From: E44-bin89 sp034409565 | GTDB lineage: Bacteria > Chloroflexota > Dehalococcoidia > Dehalococcoidales > RBG-16-60-22 | Reading direction: 5' to 3' | NCBI GenBank assembly: GCA_034409565.1 | Contig: DAOUMS010000022.1 | Coordinates: 142,479 to 206,478, forward strand | Length of the DNA stretch: 64,000 nucleotides | Translations under genes and position numbers: made by a program | In this document: positions 1-9,790 of the stretch, one piece after another | Layout of the letters: every line of letters starts with the position of its first letter | Numbering within the stretch: position 1 is the stretch's first letter | The notes under the pieces: model-generated | What the model was told of the DNA's origin: nothing | Database searches by the model: none | Seen by the model: the letters and a program-made list of their open reading frames with translations, nothing else

Positions 1-80
1 CTTCTTCTTTTGTATCACATTAACCCCTGGGATTTAAATATATAAGGATATCAAGGCACCCAGATAGAGAAGGAGGTACT

Positions 81-3000
81 ATGGAGCTAAGCCGAAGAGA
101 TTTCCTGAAAGCCTCAGGAGCCAGCATGGGCGGCGTATTTCTTTTTGGAGTGCTTAACTCGGATGTGGCCCTGGCTGGAACTCACCCGCTTTTGCCCCTG
201 AAAAAGCAAATCGGGGAAATGACCACCATCTGCCCTTATGATGCCTCAGGCTGCGGCTTTATCGTTGCCGCAGAGGACGGCAAGGTGGTGAACATCGAGG
301 GCGACCCCGACCACCCCATCAACCGCGGTGGTGGCTGCGCCAAGGGCGCTTCCATGCGGCAGCTCTCTGCCGACAATCCCTGGCGCCTGAGCAAGGTCCT
401 GTACCGCCCCCCCGGTGGCACTGATTGGCAAGAAAAAAGCTGGGACTGGGCACTGAACGAGATTGCCCACCGCATCAAGGACACCAGGGATAAGAATTTC
501 ACCGAGAGAGACGGCAGCGGTAGTCTGGTCAACCGTACCGAAGCCATTGCTAACCTGGGAGGGTCCGCTCTAGATAATGAGGAGTGCTACCTCCTGGCCA
601 AGTTGACCCGCGCGCTCGGCATTGTGTACCTTGAACACCACGCCCGTATATGACATTCCCCCACTGTCGCCAGTCTGGCGGAAACGTTCGGCCGCGGGGC
701 CATGACCAACCACTGGAATGACATTGCTAACGCTGATGCCATATTAGCCATCGGCTCCAACCCCGCCGAGAATCACCCGGCGGCTTTCGGCCATATCACC
801 GATGCCAAGGACAAAGGGGCCAAGCTCATCCATGTCGACCCGAGATTCACCAGGACCTCGGCGAAAGCTGATATCTACTCCCCACTGCGGTCAGGCACGG
901 ACATCGCCTTTATCGACGGCATGATAAAGTACGTGCTCGATGACATTGACCATAATCCCGGTAACTACAATACGACCTACATCAAGGAGTACACCAACGC
1001 TCCTTACCTCATCAATCCCGACTTCAAGGGGCCGGCGGAACTGGACGGGTTATTCTCCGGCTATGCCGGCGGTCGAAATGAAACTGACGGCGGCAAACGG
1101 AAATACGATAAGTCCAGCTGGCAGTTTCAACTTGATGACAAGGGTATCCCCAAGAGGGATATGACCCTGAAAGACCCGAACTGCGTTTTCCAGATAATGA
1201 AGAAACATTTTGCCCGCTACACCCCGGAAAAGGTAAACGAAATAACCGGCGCTCCCGTGGACACCTTCTTGCAGATTTGCCAGACCTTTGCGTATAGCGG
1301 ACAGGTGGGCAAGGCCGGTACCATACTGTACGCCATGGGCACCACCCAGCATACCTACGGCGCCCAGAACATCCGCTCGTACTGCATCCTGCAACTTCTG
1401 CTGGGCAATATCGGCATCGCCGGCGGCGGCATCAACGCCATGAGAGGCGAGTCCAACGTACAGGGTTCCACTGACCACTGCTTGCTCTTCCACATTCTCC
1501 CCGGCTATTTGAAGGTGCCGGATAACACTGACACGTCCCTGGGCAAATATCTGGAGCGGGTTACCCCTACGAGCAACGACCCCAAGAGCGCCAACTGGTG
1601 GCAGCACACCCCCAAGTACGTGGTCAGCCTGTTCAAAGCATGGTATGGTGAGGCCGCCACCAAAGATAACGAGTTCGGCTTCCACTACCTGCCCAAGATT
1701 GAGGCCGGCAAGAATTATTCCCATATCTCCCTGTTTGAGGCCATGTACTCCGGGGTCATCAAGGGGCTAATGGTCTGGGGGCAGAACCCGGCCGTGGGTG
1801 GCCCCAATGCCAACCTGGAGCGGATGGCGCTGGAACAGCTGGACTGGCTGGTGGTCGCTGATATCTGGCACACCGAGACGGCCAATTTCTGGCAGCGTCC
1901 CGGCGTTAACAAGGCCGACATCAAAACCGAGGTCTTCCTCCTGCCTGCCCTCAACTCCTTCGAAAAGGAAGGCAGCGTCACCAATAGCGGCCGTTTGAGC
2001 CAGTGGCGCTACCAAGCGGCCAAGGGTCCCGGAGCGGCTCAGGCCGATTTATGGATGATGGACTGGCTGGCCCGCAAGCTCATGGAGCTGTACGCCACTG
2101 AAGGCGGACCCAATGCCGAAGCGATTTCCCGACTTAACTGGAACTACGGCCATGAACACCCTGACGTGCACGCTGTCGCCAAGGAAATAAACGGCTATGA
2201 CCTCACCACCGGTAAACTGCTGCCCAGCTTCACCAAGCTGCTGGATGATGGTACCACCTCTTCCGGCAACTGGCTCTACTGCGCCAGCTATACCGAAGAC
2301 GGCAATATGGCCGCCCGCCGTGACCTGACCCCCGGCCCGTTCGACATCGGGCTTTTCCCCAAGTGGGCCTGGTGCTGGCCGGTGAACCGGCGGATTATCT
2401 ATAACCGCGCCTCGGTTGACCTTAACGGCGAGCCGTGGGACAAGGAGCATCCGGTTATCTGGTGGCAGGGTGATAAATGGGTAGGCGATGTACCCGATGG
2501 CGGCTGGCCACCGATGGCGGTTGACCCGGAGAAGACCAAGTACCCGTTCATCATGAAGCCGGAGGGCCATGCCCGCTTCTTCGGCCCCGGCATGGCCGAG
2601 GGACCACTGCCGGAGCATTACGAACCATGGGAGTCGCCGATATCCAACCCCATGTCCGGGCAACAGAATAATCCCGCCTTCAAGATATGGAGGCCTGACG
2701 AGCAGGGTACTCCGGATAAGTACCCCATAGTCTGCAGCACCTACCGTGTCTGCGAACACTGGCAGGGCGGGCAGATGACCCGGAACATGCCGTGGCTGGT
2801 CGAGATGATGCCCGAACCATTCGTTGAGATGAGCGAGGAACTGGCCCAAGATATAGGCATAGTCAATGGCGAGAAAGTCATCGTGGAGTCAACCCGGGGA
2901 CGGGTACAAATGGTGGCGGTGGTGACCAAACGCTTCAAGCCTTTCCAGTTGAACGGAAACAAGGTGCATCAGGTAGGTATACCCTGGCACTGGGGTTACA

Positions 3001-3110
3001 CCGGACTTTCCACGGGCGATAGCGCCAATATGCTCACGCCTCACGTGGGTGATGCCAATACGATGATACCGGAATATAAAGCCTTTCTAGTAAACATCCG
3101 CAAGGCTTAG
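81..3110 (+). CDS. fdhA: Formate dehydrogenase catalytic subunit, selenoprotein (FdnG/FdhA type)
   Basis: Large molybdopterin subunit that oxidises formate to CO2. The reading frame is interrupted only by TGA at 651-653 and resumes in the same frame with HSPTVASLAETFGRGAMTNHW-like sequence, exactly where FdnG-type enzymes carry selenocysteine followed by His. The TGA is therefore read as Sec191 and the protein is 1009 aa, close to the usual length of about 1015. The N-terminus has a twin-arginine signal (SRRDFLKASG), so the enzyme should be exported folded. The N-terminal Fe-S motif reads CPYDASGC (C51, D54, C58) with C86 later: the usual second Cys is Asp. The ATG follows AGAAGGAGGT. It is first in an operon with the Fe-S subunit, cytochrome b subunit and FdhE. 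It needs selenocysteine machinery encoded elsewhere. Confidence in family and recoding is very high. Confidence 0.97.
651..690 (+). promoter_or_regulatory. SECIS element at the fdhA UGA codon
   Basis: Bacterial SECIS hairpin directly downstream of the recoded UGA (651-653). A stem GCC (669-671)/GGC (677-679), extended by C668-G680, presents the loop AGTCT (672-676). The loop resembles the GGUCU/AGUCU apical loops bound by SelB in enterobacterial formate dehydrogenase mRNAs, and the distance from the UGA is as expected. The fold was done by eye. Confidence 0.8.
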
Positions 3111-3119
3111 GAGGAAATA

Positions 3120-3965
3120 ATGGCCGAAAAAGCGATTTTATACGACGCAACACGGTGCACTGCCTGCCGGGGCTGTCAGGCTGCTTGCAAGCAGTGGAAT
3201 GAGAATGACGAGTATATCCCCACGACGGAAAACGGCGTGCCGGTGAATAATCGGGGCAGCTATGAGAACCCACCCGACCTCAGTCCCTCAACCTGGCTGA
3301 AGATGGAGTTCCGGGAAGTTGACGCTGGAGGGCAGGTAAGGTGGCTTTTTACCCGCCGCGCCTGTATGCACTGCACCGATGCCGGCTGCGTCAAGGTCTG
3401 CCCTTCCGGTGCCCTTTACCATCATGAACTGGGCTTCGTTGCCTACAATAAGGACATCTGCACCGGCTGCGGTTACTGCATCGACGCCTGTCCTTTCAGC
3501 GTACCCCGTTCCGACCGCAACCTGATTACCGGCATTGCTAAAATGGACAAATGCACCCTCTGCACCACGCCAGGCCTGGACCGCATTGAAGAGGGCTGGG
3601 AACCGGCCTGTGTCAAGACCTGCCCCCCCAATGCCCTGCAATATGGTGACCGTGATGCTCTGCTGGCCGAGGGTAAAAAACGGGTTGAGGCGCTGGTGGC
3701 TAAAGGGTGGACCAATGCCAACCTGTACGGGGAAAAGGAACTGGGTGGCCTGCATGTCATGTACGTTCTCGACGACCACCCCACAGTATACGGCCTGCCG
3801 GCAGCACCGGAGGTCTCAGGGTTAACCATCGCCTGGAAAGACGTAATCCAGCCGCTGGGCTGGGCGGTGGGTGGGGTGACACTGCTGGGACTGGGCCTGA
3901 ACTATCTCGTCGCCCGGGCCACGGCCAATAAGGAAAAGGAGAAGGAAAATGCCGCAAGAAGTTGA
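3120..3965 (+). CDS. fdhB: Formate dehydrogenase iron-sulfur (beta) subunit, FdnH-like
   Basis: Electron-transfer subunit carrying several [4Fe-4S] clusters that passes electrons from the catalytic subunit to the membrane cytochrome. Cys clusters are visible at CTACRGCQAACK near the N-terminus, CMHCTDAGCVKVC, CTGCGYCIDACPF and a CTLC...C pair before PACVKTCPPNAL, the four-cluster ferredoxin pattern of FdnH/HybA-type subunits. The C-terminus has one hydrophobic helix (about residues 238-262) that would anchor it in the membrane, as in FdnH. It begins 9 bp after fdhA behind AGGAGGAAATA. It ends inside the next gene by 17 bp, so translation is probably coupled. The 281 aa length is normal for the family. 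Confidence 0.93.
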   Translation: MAEKAILYDATRCTACRGCQAACKQWNENDEYIPTTENGVPVNNRGSYENPPDLSPSTWLKMEFREVDAGGQVRWLFTRRACMHCTDAGCVKVCPSGALYHHELGFVAYNKDICTGCGYCIDACPFSVPRSDRNLITGIAKMDKCTLCTTPGLDRIEEGWEPACVKTCPPNALQYGDRDALLAEGKKRVEALVAKGWTNANLYGEKELGGLHVMYVLDDHPTVYGLPAAPEVSGLTIAWKDVIQPLGWAVGGVTLLGLGLNYLVARATANKEKEKENAARS

Positions 3966-4599
3966 AATGTATCGCAAACCGACGCGCATATTACACTGGG
4001 TGCACCTGGTTGCCTTCTGCGTCTTGTTTCTTACCGGTCTTGTCCTTTTCATCCCGCAATTAGGTGTTTTGGCCCAGGACAGCTGGACACGGGTTATTCA
4101 TCGCATTGCTGCGGTTGTTTTTATCATCGCACCGCTCATCTACATTCCGCTGAACTGGAAATCAACCAAGGAGGGTGTCAAGCTGGCTTTCAGCTGGGGG
4201 GCCTATGATATCGGCTGGCTGAAAGCCGCCCCGCAGTACTATTTCCTCGGTGATGAGAGTGCCATGCCACCCCAGGGACGTATGAACACCGGCCAGAAAC
4301 TATGGTGGTTGATAGTCCTTGTCTTCGGGCTAATCTTTATCATCACTGGTTTAGTAATGTGGTTCGGTAAAACATCGGCACCACCGGCAGTTTTACTGTG
4401 GATGGTCTTTTTCCATGACGTTGCCTTTGCCGTAAGCATTCCGATGTTATTTGTTCACATCTATCTCGGCCTGCTACACCCGATGATGAAAGAATCCTGG
4501 AAAGCCGTATACAAAGGAAAAGTATCGGTTGATTATGCCAAATCGCACCACGGCAAATGGTATGAGGAAGCCGCCAGAGGTAAAGAGGTGAAAAGCTAG
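3949..4599 (+). CDS. fdhC: Formate dehydrogenase cytochrome b556 (gamma) subunit, FdnI-like
   Basis: Membrane di-haem cytochrome b that takes electrons from the Fe-S subunit and passes them to quinone, or to another membrane acceptor in quinone-poor anaerobes. Four hydrophobic helices are evident, with His in the right places: RILHWVHLVAFC in helix 1, VIHRIAAVVF in helix 2, and FVHIYLGLLHP in the last helix, matching the haem-ligating pattern of the FdnI/prokaryotic cytochrome b561 family. Length is 216 aa. The start at 3949 follows AAGGAGAAGGAAA and overlaps fdhB by 17 bp. Together with fdhA and fdhB it forms the complete periplasm-facing Fdh-N-type complex. Confidence 0.92.
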   Translation: MPQEVEMYRKPTRILHWVHLVAFCVLFLTGLVLFIPQLGVLAQDSWTRVIHRIAAVVFIIAPLIYIPLNWKSTKEGVKLAFSWGAYDIGWLKAAPQYYFLGDESAMPPQGRMNTGQKLWWLIVLVFGLIFIITGLVMWFGKTSAPPAVLLWMVFFHDVAFAVSIPMLFVHIYLGLLHPMMKESWKAVYKGKVSVDYAKSHHGKWYEEAARGKEVKS

Positions 4600-5466
4600 T
4601 TGCCGGTGGAGACAGATGACATCATTCGCCACCTAGAGGCAAGGGAAAGAAAAGAGGGAACGCTTCCTCAGCTCCTGAAATTTTATCTAAGTTTGCTGCG
4701 CGTTCAGGCAAAAGTCGAGCAAAAGTTAGCCTCACGACTCGAACCAAGTTTAAGTCGTGAGGCTATTAATAAACGGCTCACAAACGGAACGCCCCTTGTC
4801 GCCTTTGATGAACTGGCGCTTGATTGGCCGAGGCTGCGCGAGACTTTCACCAAGGTCGCCGCCATCTTTGCCGGGTATCCGGGGCTTTTCGCCGGCTTTC
4901 CCCGGAAGCTGAGAGAGCCAGATGCCGGGCAACATCTCACCAAGAAAGTAATTCAGGCCTGGTTCAATAGCAAAAAATTACCCCCCACCCCCCTGGCCGA
5001 TGATGCCAGTGAAAACATCCTGCTGGCCATAATCCAGGCCACGTTAAAACCTTTCCTGACAAGCCACGCCAGAACCCTGATTGGCGCTGTTGACCAGGAA
5101 CAGTGGCGCCGACCGTACTGCCCGGTTTGCGGTGGCAGCCCCGATTTTTCCTATCTGGATAAGGAACGGGGGTCAAGATGGCTGCTGTGCTCCCGGTGTG
5201 ACACCGAATGGCTTTACCAGCGCTTGCGGTGTCCTTTCTGTGGTACTCAGGACCAGAAAGCGCTGACCTACTTCACCGACGATAAAGGGCTTTACCGGCT
5301 CTACGTCTGTGATGATTGCCAGCATTATCTGAAGACAATTGACCTGCGGCAGACCGAGTCCGAGGTCTTGTTCCCACTGGAACGTTTAATTACCCTGGAC
5401 ATTGACCGACAGGCCCTAGAAAAGGGATACCGGCCATACGATGCGGCTGGCGAGAAAGCAAAATAG
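4600..5466 (+). CDS. fdhE: Formate dehydrogenase accessory protein FdhE
   Basis: Cytoplasmic rubredoxin-like accessory protein needed for active Fdh-N-type enzymes. In enterobacteria it binds the catalytic subunit before Tat export. The C-terminal half holds four CxxC pairs (CPVCGG, CSRCDTEW, CPFCGT, CDDCQHY), the FdhE metal-binding signature; the N-terminal half is the helical FdhE domain. The start is TTG at 4600, immediately after the fdhC stop, with GAGGTG upstream. Being last in the fdh operon fits a dedicated maturation role. 288 aa. Confidence 0.92.
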   Translation: MPVETDDIIRHLEARERKEGTLPQLLKFYLSLLRVQAKVEQKLASRLEPSLSREAINKRLTNGTPLVAFDELALDWPRLRETFTKVAAIFAGYPGLFAGFPRKLREPDAGQHLTKKVIQAWFNSKKLPPTPLADDASENILLAIIQATLKPFLTSHARTLIGAVDQEQWRRPYCPVCGGSPDFSYLDKERGSRWLLCSRCDTEWLYQRLRCPFCGTQDQKALTYFTDDKGLYRLYVCDDCQHYLKTIDLRQTESEVLFPLERLITLDIDRQALEKGYRPYDAAGEKAK

Positions 5467-5547
5467 AGTTAGCGTAAAATACCTTTACCAGCCTACTTAT
5501 AACTGATTGACACCCCCATACCATAATGGTAATCTTTTTTCTATAAA

Positions 5548-7233
5548 ATGGTGAAGAGGAAAGCAAAACCAGCTACAGACAGGGGCCTCCGCATCGCCAC
5601 GACCGGTGACATTGAAGTCTCCACCTATCTGGAAATTGCCAAGAAGATAGGCGGAGAGCAGCCGGCGGCAACCGAGGAAGCGGTCTCCGGAGCGGAACGC
5701 GAGGCAATCATTGTTGTTGATTTTGGTTCCCAGTACAGTATGCTCATCGCCCGCCGCGTGCGAGAGTGCCAGGTTTACTGCGAACTGATACCCCATGACG
5801 CCCCCTGGGAAAAAATTGCCCCGCTCAATCCCCGGGGCTTTATTCTTTCCGGCGGCCCAAAGAGCGTTTATGACGATAACGCGCCACTGGCGCCATCCTA
5901 CATCTATGAACGCCATTTGCCCATACTTGGCATCTGTTACGGGATGGGAGTTATCGCCAAACAGCTTGGCGGCGTAGTGGCCCCCGGTACCAAACGAGAG
6001 TACGGGCACGCTATCCTGCACCTGAGCAGTCTTGACTCTCCCCTGTTCGCCGATTTGCCCGAGTCCACGCCGGTCTGGATGAGCCACGGCGATAAAATTG
6101 AGGAGATGCCGCCCGGTTTCAAAGCCATCGCCTACACGGAAAACTCGCCGGTGGCCGTCATGGGTAATGGCGATGGCATCTTCGGTCTCCAGTTCCACCC
6201 CGAGGTTGTCCACACGCCGGAAGGCAAGACGATACTGCGCAATTTTGTCTACCGGGTGTGCGGCTGCAAGGGGAACTGGACCATGGGCAGCTTCATCAAT
6301 GATAGCATCGCCAGAATCAAAGAGAATGTGGGGGACGGCAAAGTCATCTGCGCGCTCTCTGGAGGAGTTGACTCGGCCGTGGTCGCCACGCTCATCCACC
6401 GCGCCATCGGCGACCAGCTTACCTGCATCTTTGTCAATAACGGGCTGCTACGCCGCGAAGAAGTGGAAAGAACACTCAAGGTATTCCAGCAGAACCTGGG
6501 CATGAATATCCAGTACGTTGACGCCAGCAAGCGGTTCCTCGCCCGACTGAAAGGCGTCATCGACCCGGAGATGAAACGCAAGGCCATCGGCGAGGAGTTC
6601 ATCCACATCTTCGAGGAAGAGGCACGCAAGGCGGGCAAGGTCGACTTCCTCGCCCAGGGGACTCTTTATCCAGATGTTATCGAGAGCATATCCTCGGTGA
6701 GCAACGTCTCCGCCAAAATAAAGACCCATCACAACGTCGGCGGCCTGCCCGCTCGGATGACGCTGAAACTCCTCGAGCCGCTGCGCTACCTCTTTAAAGA
6801 TGAGGTGCGCCTGGTCGGGCTGGAGCTTGGCCTGCCCGAAGAGATGGTCTGGCGGCAGCCCTTCCCCGGCCCCGGGCTGGCCATACGCATCATCGGTGAA
6901 GTGACCAAAGAAAAATTGGAGGTCCTGCGCAGTGCCGACTTCATTGTCATGAATGAAATCAAGAAAGCCAAGCTTTACCGCCAGCTCTGGCAGAGTTTTG
7001 CCATCCTGCCCGATATTCACAGCGTGGGCGTGATGGGCGATTACCGGACCTACGGCCACGTGATTGCCATCCGCGCCGTGACCAGCGAAGATGCTATGAC
7101 CGCGGACTGGGCACGTATGCCCTACGATGTCCTATCGCGGATGTCAAATCGCATTGTCAACGAAGTGCCCGAGGTAAACCGCGTCGTCTTCGATATCACC
7201 TCCAAACCACCCTCAACCATAGAGTGGGAGTGA
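5548..7233 (+). CDS. guaA: GMP synthase (glutamine-hydrolysing)
   Basis: Converts XMP to GMP using glutamine and ATP. The glutaminase domain runs from about residue 53 (IIVVDFGSQYS) and has nucleophile Cys130 (LGICYGMG) and the His217/Glu219 pair (LQFHPEV). The ATP-pyrophosphatase P-loop SGGVDS is at 271-276, and the dimerisation domain ends in the canonical TIEWE. Compared with typical enzymes of about 520 aa there is a roughly 50-residue N-terminal extension, and the ATG at 5548 has no Shine-Dalgarno. The extension has no in-frame ATG before the conserved domain, so the true start is uncertain, but the function is not. It stands alone ahead of the lipoprotein and pur genes. Confidence 0.96.
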   Translation: MVKRKAKPATDRGLRIATTGDIEVSTYLEIAKKIGGEQPAATEEAVSGAEREAIIVVDFGSQYSMLIARRVRECQVYCELIPHDAPWEKIAPLNPRGFILSGGPKSVYDDNAPLAPSYIYERHLPILGICYGMGVIAKQLGGVVAPGTKREYGHAILHLSSLDSPLFADLPESTPVWMSHGDKIEEMPPGFKAIAYTENSPVAVMGNGDGIFGLQFHPEVVHTPEGKTILRNFVYRVCGCKGNWTMGSFINDSIARIKENVGDGKVICALSGGVDSAVVATLIHRAIGDQLTCIFVNNGLLRREEVERTLKVFQQNLGMNIQYVDASKRFLARLKGVIDPEMKRKAIGEEFIHIFEEEARKAGKVDFLAQGTLYPDVIESISSVSNVSAKIKTHHNVGGLPARMTLKLLEPLRYLFKDEVRLVGLELGLPEEMVWRQPFPGPGLAIRIIGEVTKEKLEVLRSADFIVMNEIKKAKLYRQLWQSFAILPDIHSVGVMGDYRTYGHVIAIRAVTSEDAMTADWARMPYDVLSRMSNRIVNEVPEVNRVVFDITSKPPSTIEWE

Positions 7234-7254
7234 GGATACAAAGAGCTTCTCATA

Positions 7255-8463
7255 ATGTATAAGACACGGATTATCGGAATTCTGCTGATAACCATGCTGC
7301 TTGTTCTCGTGGCATGTACCCCCGAGCTAGCATCGGCTCCGGCTCCACCACCCGCACCTGCTCCTGCCCCAGCTCCCGCCCCTACGCCAGCCCCAACGCC
7401 TACACCTGCACCTGCCCCCCCACCGGTACCAGCCCCCACGCCAACTTCTCCCGCACCAGAAGAAACAGAGGAAAAGCCTGAACCTGCCGCGGAATTGGTA
7501 GAACTTCAATATGACGATGGCACAAGTAACGGGAATTGCGGTTCAGGGTATCAAGGATTTCTAACTCATTTTGCGCCACCCGTTACACCGTTCGTAATTA
7601 ATGAGGTGAAGATATTCACCAGCCTACAGGGGACGGGATATGAGGGCCAGGAGCCCAGGGTTGAAATCTGGAATAAAGATTTTGCCCTGCTGCATTCCTG
7701 GCAGGAGTCTGCTGCCAGATTCAGTAAAGACCCGGGTTGGGCCACGGTGGAAATACCCAGCGTAACGGTAGACAACGATTTTTACGTTGTTTTTTACACA
7801 AATTCTAAAAGAGAGGGCGGTGTCTACATACATCTGGATTCGAGCGTGGTGAATGAACATTCCGAAATGGTTGCCGATGGTGAAGTCACCGAATGGCCCT
7901 GGCAACAAATCCCGAAAGATAAGACCAACTGGATGATAAGAGTGACAGGAACCCGTACTGAGGAAAGTGTCGTTATCACTCTTCCACCTCCCGAAATAAA
8001 AATGGAGGCCAGTGCCGACTTTCTGGAAACCGTCAACTCACTGGACGACCCGCAAAAGCTATCCCGCTGGCTGCAGGATAATATTCAGTATGAATCGCAC
8101 TACGAAATATGGAAGGAAACAGGGGTTAACTACATCGCTACTCCGGAGGAAATTTTTGAAAACAAGGCCGGGTGCTGTGCCGAATTTGCCGTATTCGCCT
8201 GCTATGTCCTCCAACATCATGGCCAAGAGGCAAAAATACTCAGGATTGCTGTGGAATCGGACATGAGCAAAAACCATGGGGTATGCGTTTATCCGTCATC
8301 TGGTTCACTTTATATTATGAATGTCGGCAGAATCGAAGGCCCCTTCCAAACCTATGAGGATATTGCTCTCGACCATCATGAAGATTGGTCTGAATACGGC
8401 TTGTATAATTCCTGGGAGACTTACCAGCAGCTTAAAAAACCGGATGAGATTGTTTACAGATAA
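7255..8463 (+). CDS. Lipoprotein with Pro-Ala linker and transglutaminase-like domain
   Basis: A lipobox (LVLVAC, Cys21) makes this an exported lipoprotein. Residues 27-68 are almost entirely Pro, Ala and Thr and form an extended spacer. The middle (about 83-235) is a beta-rich segment of unknown type. The C-terminal part (about 250-400) carries NKAGCCAEFAVFACYVLQHH and NHGVCVYP, which resembles the Cys (307/308) and His341 of transglutaminase-like cysteine proteases. No third catalytic Asp can be assigned with confidence. Cell-surface protein cross-linking or proteolysis is an inference only. It lies 21 bp after guaA and shares no obvious function with its purine neighbours. Confidence 0.7.
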   Translation: MYKTRIIGILLITMLLVLVACTPELASAPAPPPAPAPAPAPAPTPAPTPTPAPAPPPVPAPTPTSPAPEETEEKPEPAAELVELQYDDGTSNGNCGSGYQGFLTHFAPPVTPFVINEVKIFTSLQGTGYEGQEPRVEIWNKDFALLHSWQESAARFSKDPGWATVEIPSVTVDNDFYVVFYTNSKREGGVYIHLDSSVVNEHSEMVADGEVTEWPWQQIPKDKTNWMIRVTGTRTEESVVITLPPPEIKMEASADFLETVNSLDDPQKLSRWLQDNIQYESHYEIWKETGVNYIATPEEIFENKAGCCAEFAVFACYVLQHHGQEAKILRIAVESDMSKNHGVCVYPSSGSLYIMNVGRIEGPFQTYEDIALDHHEDWSEYGLYNSWETYQQLKKPDEIVYR

Positions 8464-8504
8464 TGAGATATAAAGGGGGACGAAGCCTGAGGGGGGTGAG
8501 GTAG

Positions 8505-9770
8505 ATAAAGGTATTAGTCATCGGCAGTGGGGCACGGGAGCACACGCTGGTCTGGAAACTGGAACAAAGCCCAAAAATAACGGAGCTTTTCGCTGCGCCG
8601 GGAAACGCCGGTACGGCCCAGCAGGCCCATAACCTCTCCATAAGCCCCACCGACATTGCCTCGCTGATTAAAGCCGCCAAAGATAACCGGATTGACCTCA
8701 CTGTCGTCGGGCCGGAGGCACCGCTGGCGGCGGGCATCGTGGACGAATTTGATAAAAAAGGCCTGCCCATCTTTGGCCCCACCCGAACCGCCGCCCAGAT
8801 TGAGGCCAGCAAGGTGTTCGCCAAGCAGCTGATGCAGAAATACAAACTTCCCTGTGCCCGTAGCGCCAGCTTTACCGACTATGCCCAGGCAAAAGAATAC
8901 GTCAAAAAACAAACGCCACCGGTGGTCATCAAGGCTGATGGACTGGCGGCGGGAAAGGGCGTGGTCGTGGCCGGGTCAACCGGGCAGGCTCTCGACGCTC
9001 TGGCCAGCTTTATGGAAGCGAAAACACTGGGCGTAGCCGGCGAGCAGGTAATAGTTGAAGAGCACCTTTCCGGCCGGGAAATGAGTGCCTTCGCCTTCAC
9101 CGATGGCACGGCAGTTATCCCCATGGTGCCCGCCTGCGATTATAAACGTATCTTTGACGCCGACTGCGGGCCCAACACCGGCGGTATGGGCAGTTACAGT
9201 CCGCCCTACTTCCTCAACTCACAACTTGAAACGTCCGTCCGGGAGACCATCATGGAGCCGGCGGTAAAAGCCATGCGCCAGGAGGGCCGGCCCTATAGAG
9301 GTGTAATTTATGGCGGTCTGATGATTACCAATAATGGCCCAAAAGTGCTAGAATTTAATGCCCGGTTCGGCGACCCGGAAACGCAGGTGGTGCTGCCCAT
9401 GCTGAAAACAGACCTGCTGGATATTATCATGGCCGTCGTTGATAATAGACTTGACCAGATTGAGGTACAGTGGCGCGAGGCGGCCTGCGTTGGCGTGGTG
9501 ATGGCCTCGGCCGGATACCCGGGTAACTACCAGACCGGCTTCCCCATCTCTGGACTGAATGAGGTTGATAGAGATATAATGGTATTTCATGCTGGCACCA
9601 GAGAAGGGGCGGCGCCGGGTGAGGTGGTGACCGGCGGCGGCAGAGTCCTGACCGTGGTGGCCACCGGCAAAGACCTCACTGAGGCCAGGGAGAAGGTATA
9701 TAATAATATCGCGCGGATACATTTTGAAGGCGGTCAGTACCGCCGGGACATCGCCGATATAAAAGAGTAA
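8505..9770 (+). CDS. purD: Phosphoribosylamine-glycine ligase, apparent AUA start
   Basis: Second step of purine synthesis: ligates glycine to phosphoribosylamine with ATP. The family's invariant N-terminus (KVLVIGSGAREH) is encoded from 8505, but the codon where Met is expected is ATA, preceded by an in-frame TAG (8502-8504) and a ribosome site GGGGGGTGAGG. The first conventional start in frame is GTG at 8739, which would delete the N-domain (about 78 residues). I therefore place the start at the AUA; an assembly error or ATG-to-ATA mutation is the alternative. The rest is intact: ATP-grasp domain with KADGLAAGKGVVV, EEHLSGREMS and FNARFGDPETQ. 421 aa, the normal length. Confidence 0.88.
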   Translation: MKVLVIGSGAREHTLVWKLEQSPKITELFAAPGNAGTAQQAHNLSISPTDIASLIKAAKDNRIDLTVVGPEAPLAAGIVDEFDKKGLPIFGPTRTAAQIEASKVFAKQLMQKYKLPCARSASFTDYAQAKEYVKKQTPPVVIKADGLAAGKGVVVAGSTGQALDALASFMEAKTLGVAGEQVIVEEHLSGREMSAFAFTDGTAVIPMVPACDYKRIFDADCGPNTGGMGSYSPPYFLNSQLETSVRETIMEPAVKAMRQEGRPYRGVIYGGLMITNNGPKVLEFNARFGDPETQVVLPMLKTDLLDIIMAVVDNRLDQIEVQWREAACVGVVMASAGYPGNYQTGFPISGLNEVDRDIMVFHAGTREGAAPGEVVTGGGRVLTVVATGKDLTEAREKVYNNIARIHFEGGQYRRDIADIKE

Positions 9771-9790
9771 AAAGGGGTGAGGTAAATAAT

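Noticed and set aside
702..3110. Separate 802-aa formate dehydrogenase gene and a separate 190-aa fragment at 81-653
   Set aside because: Both are parts of one selenoprotein; the TGA between them is at the Sec position and the frame continues without interruption.
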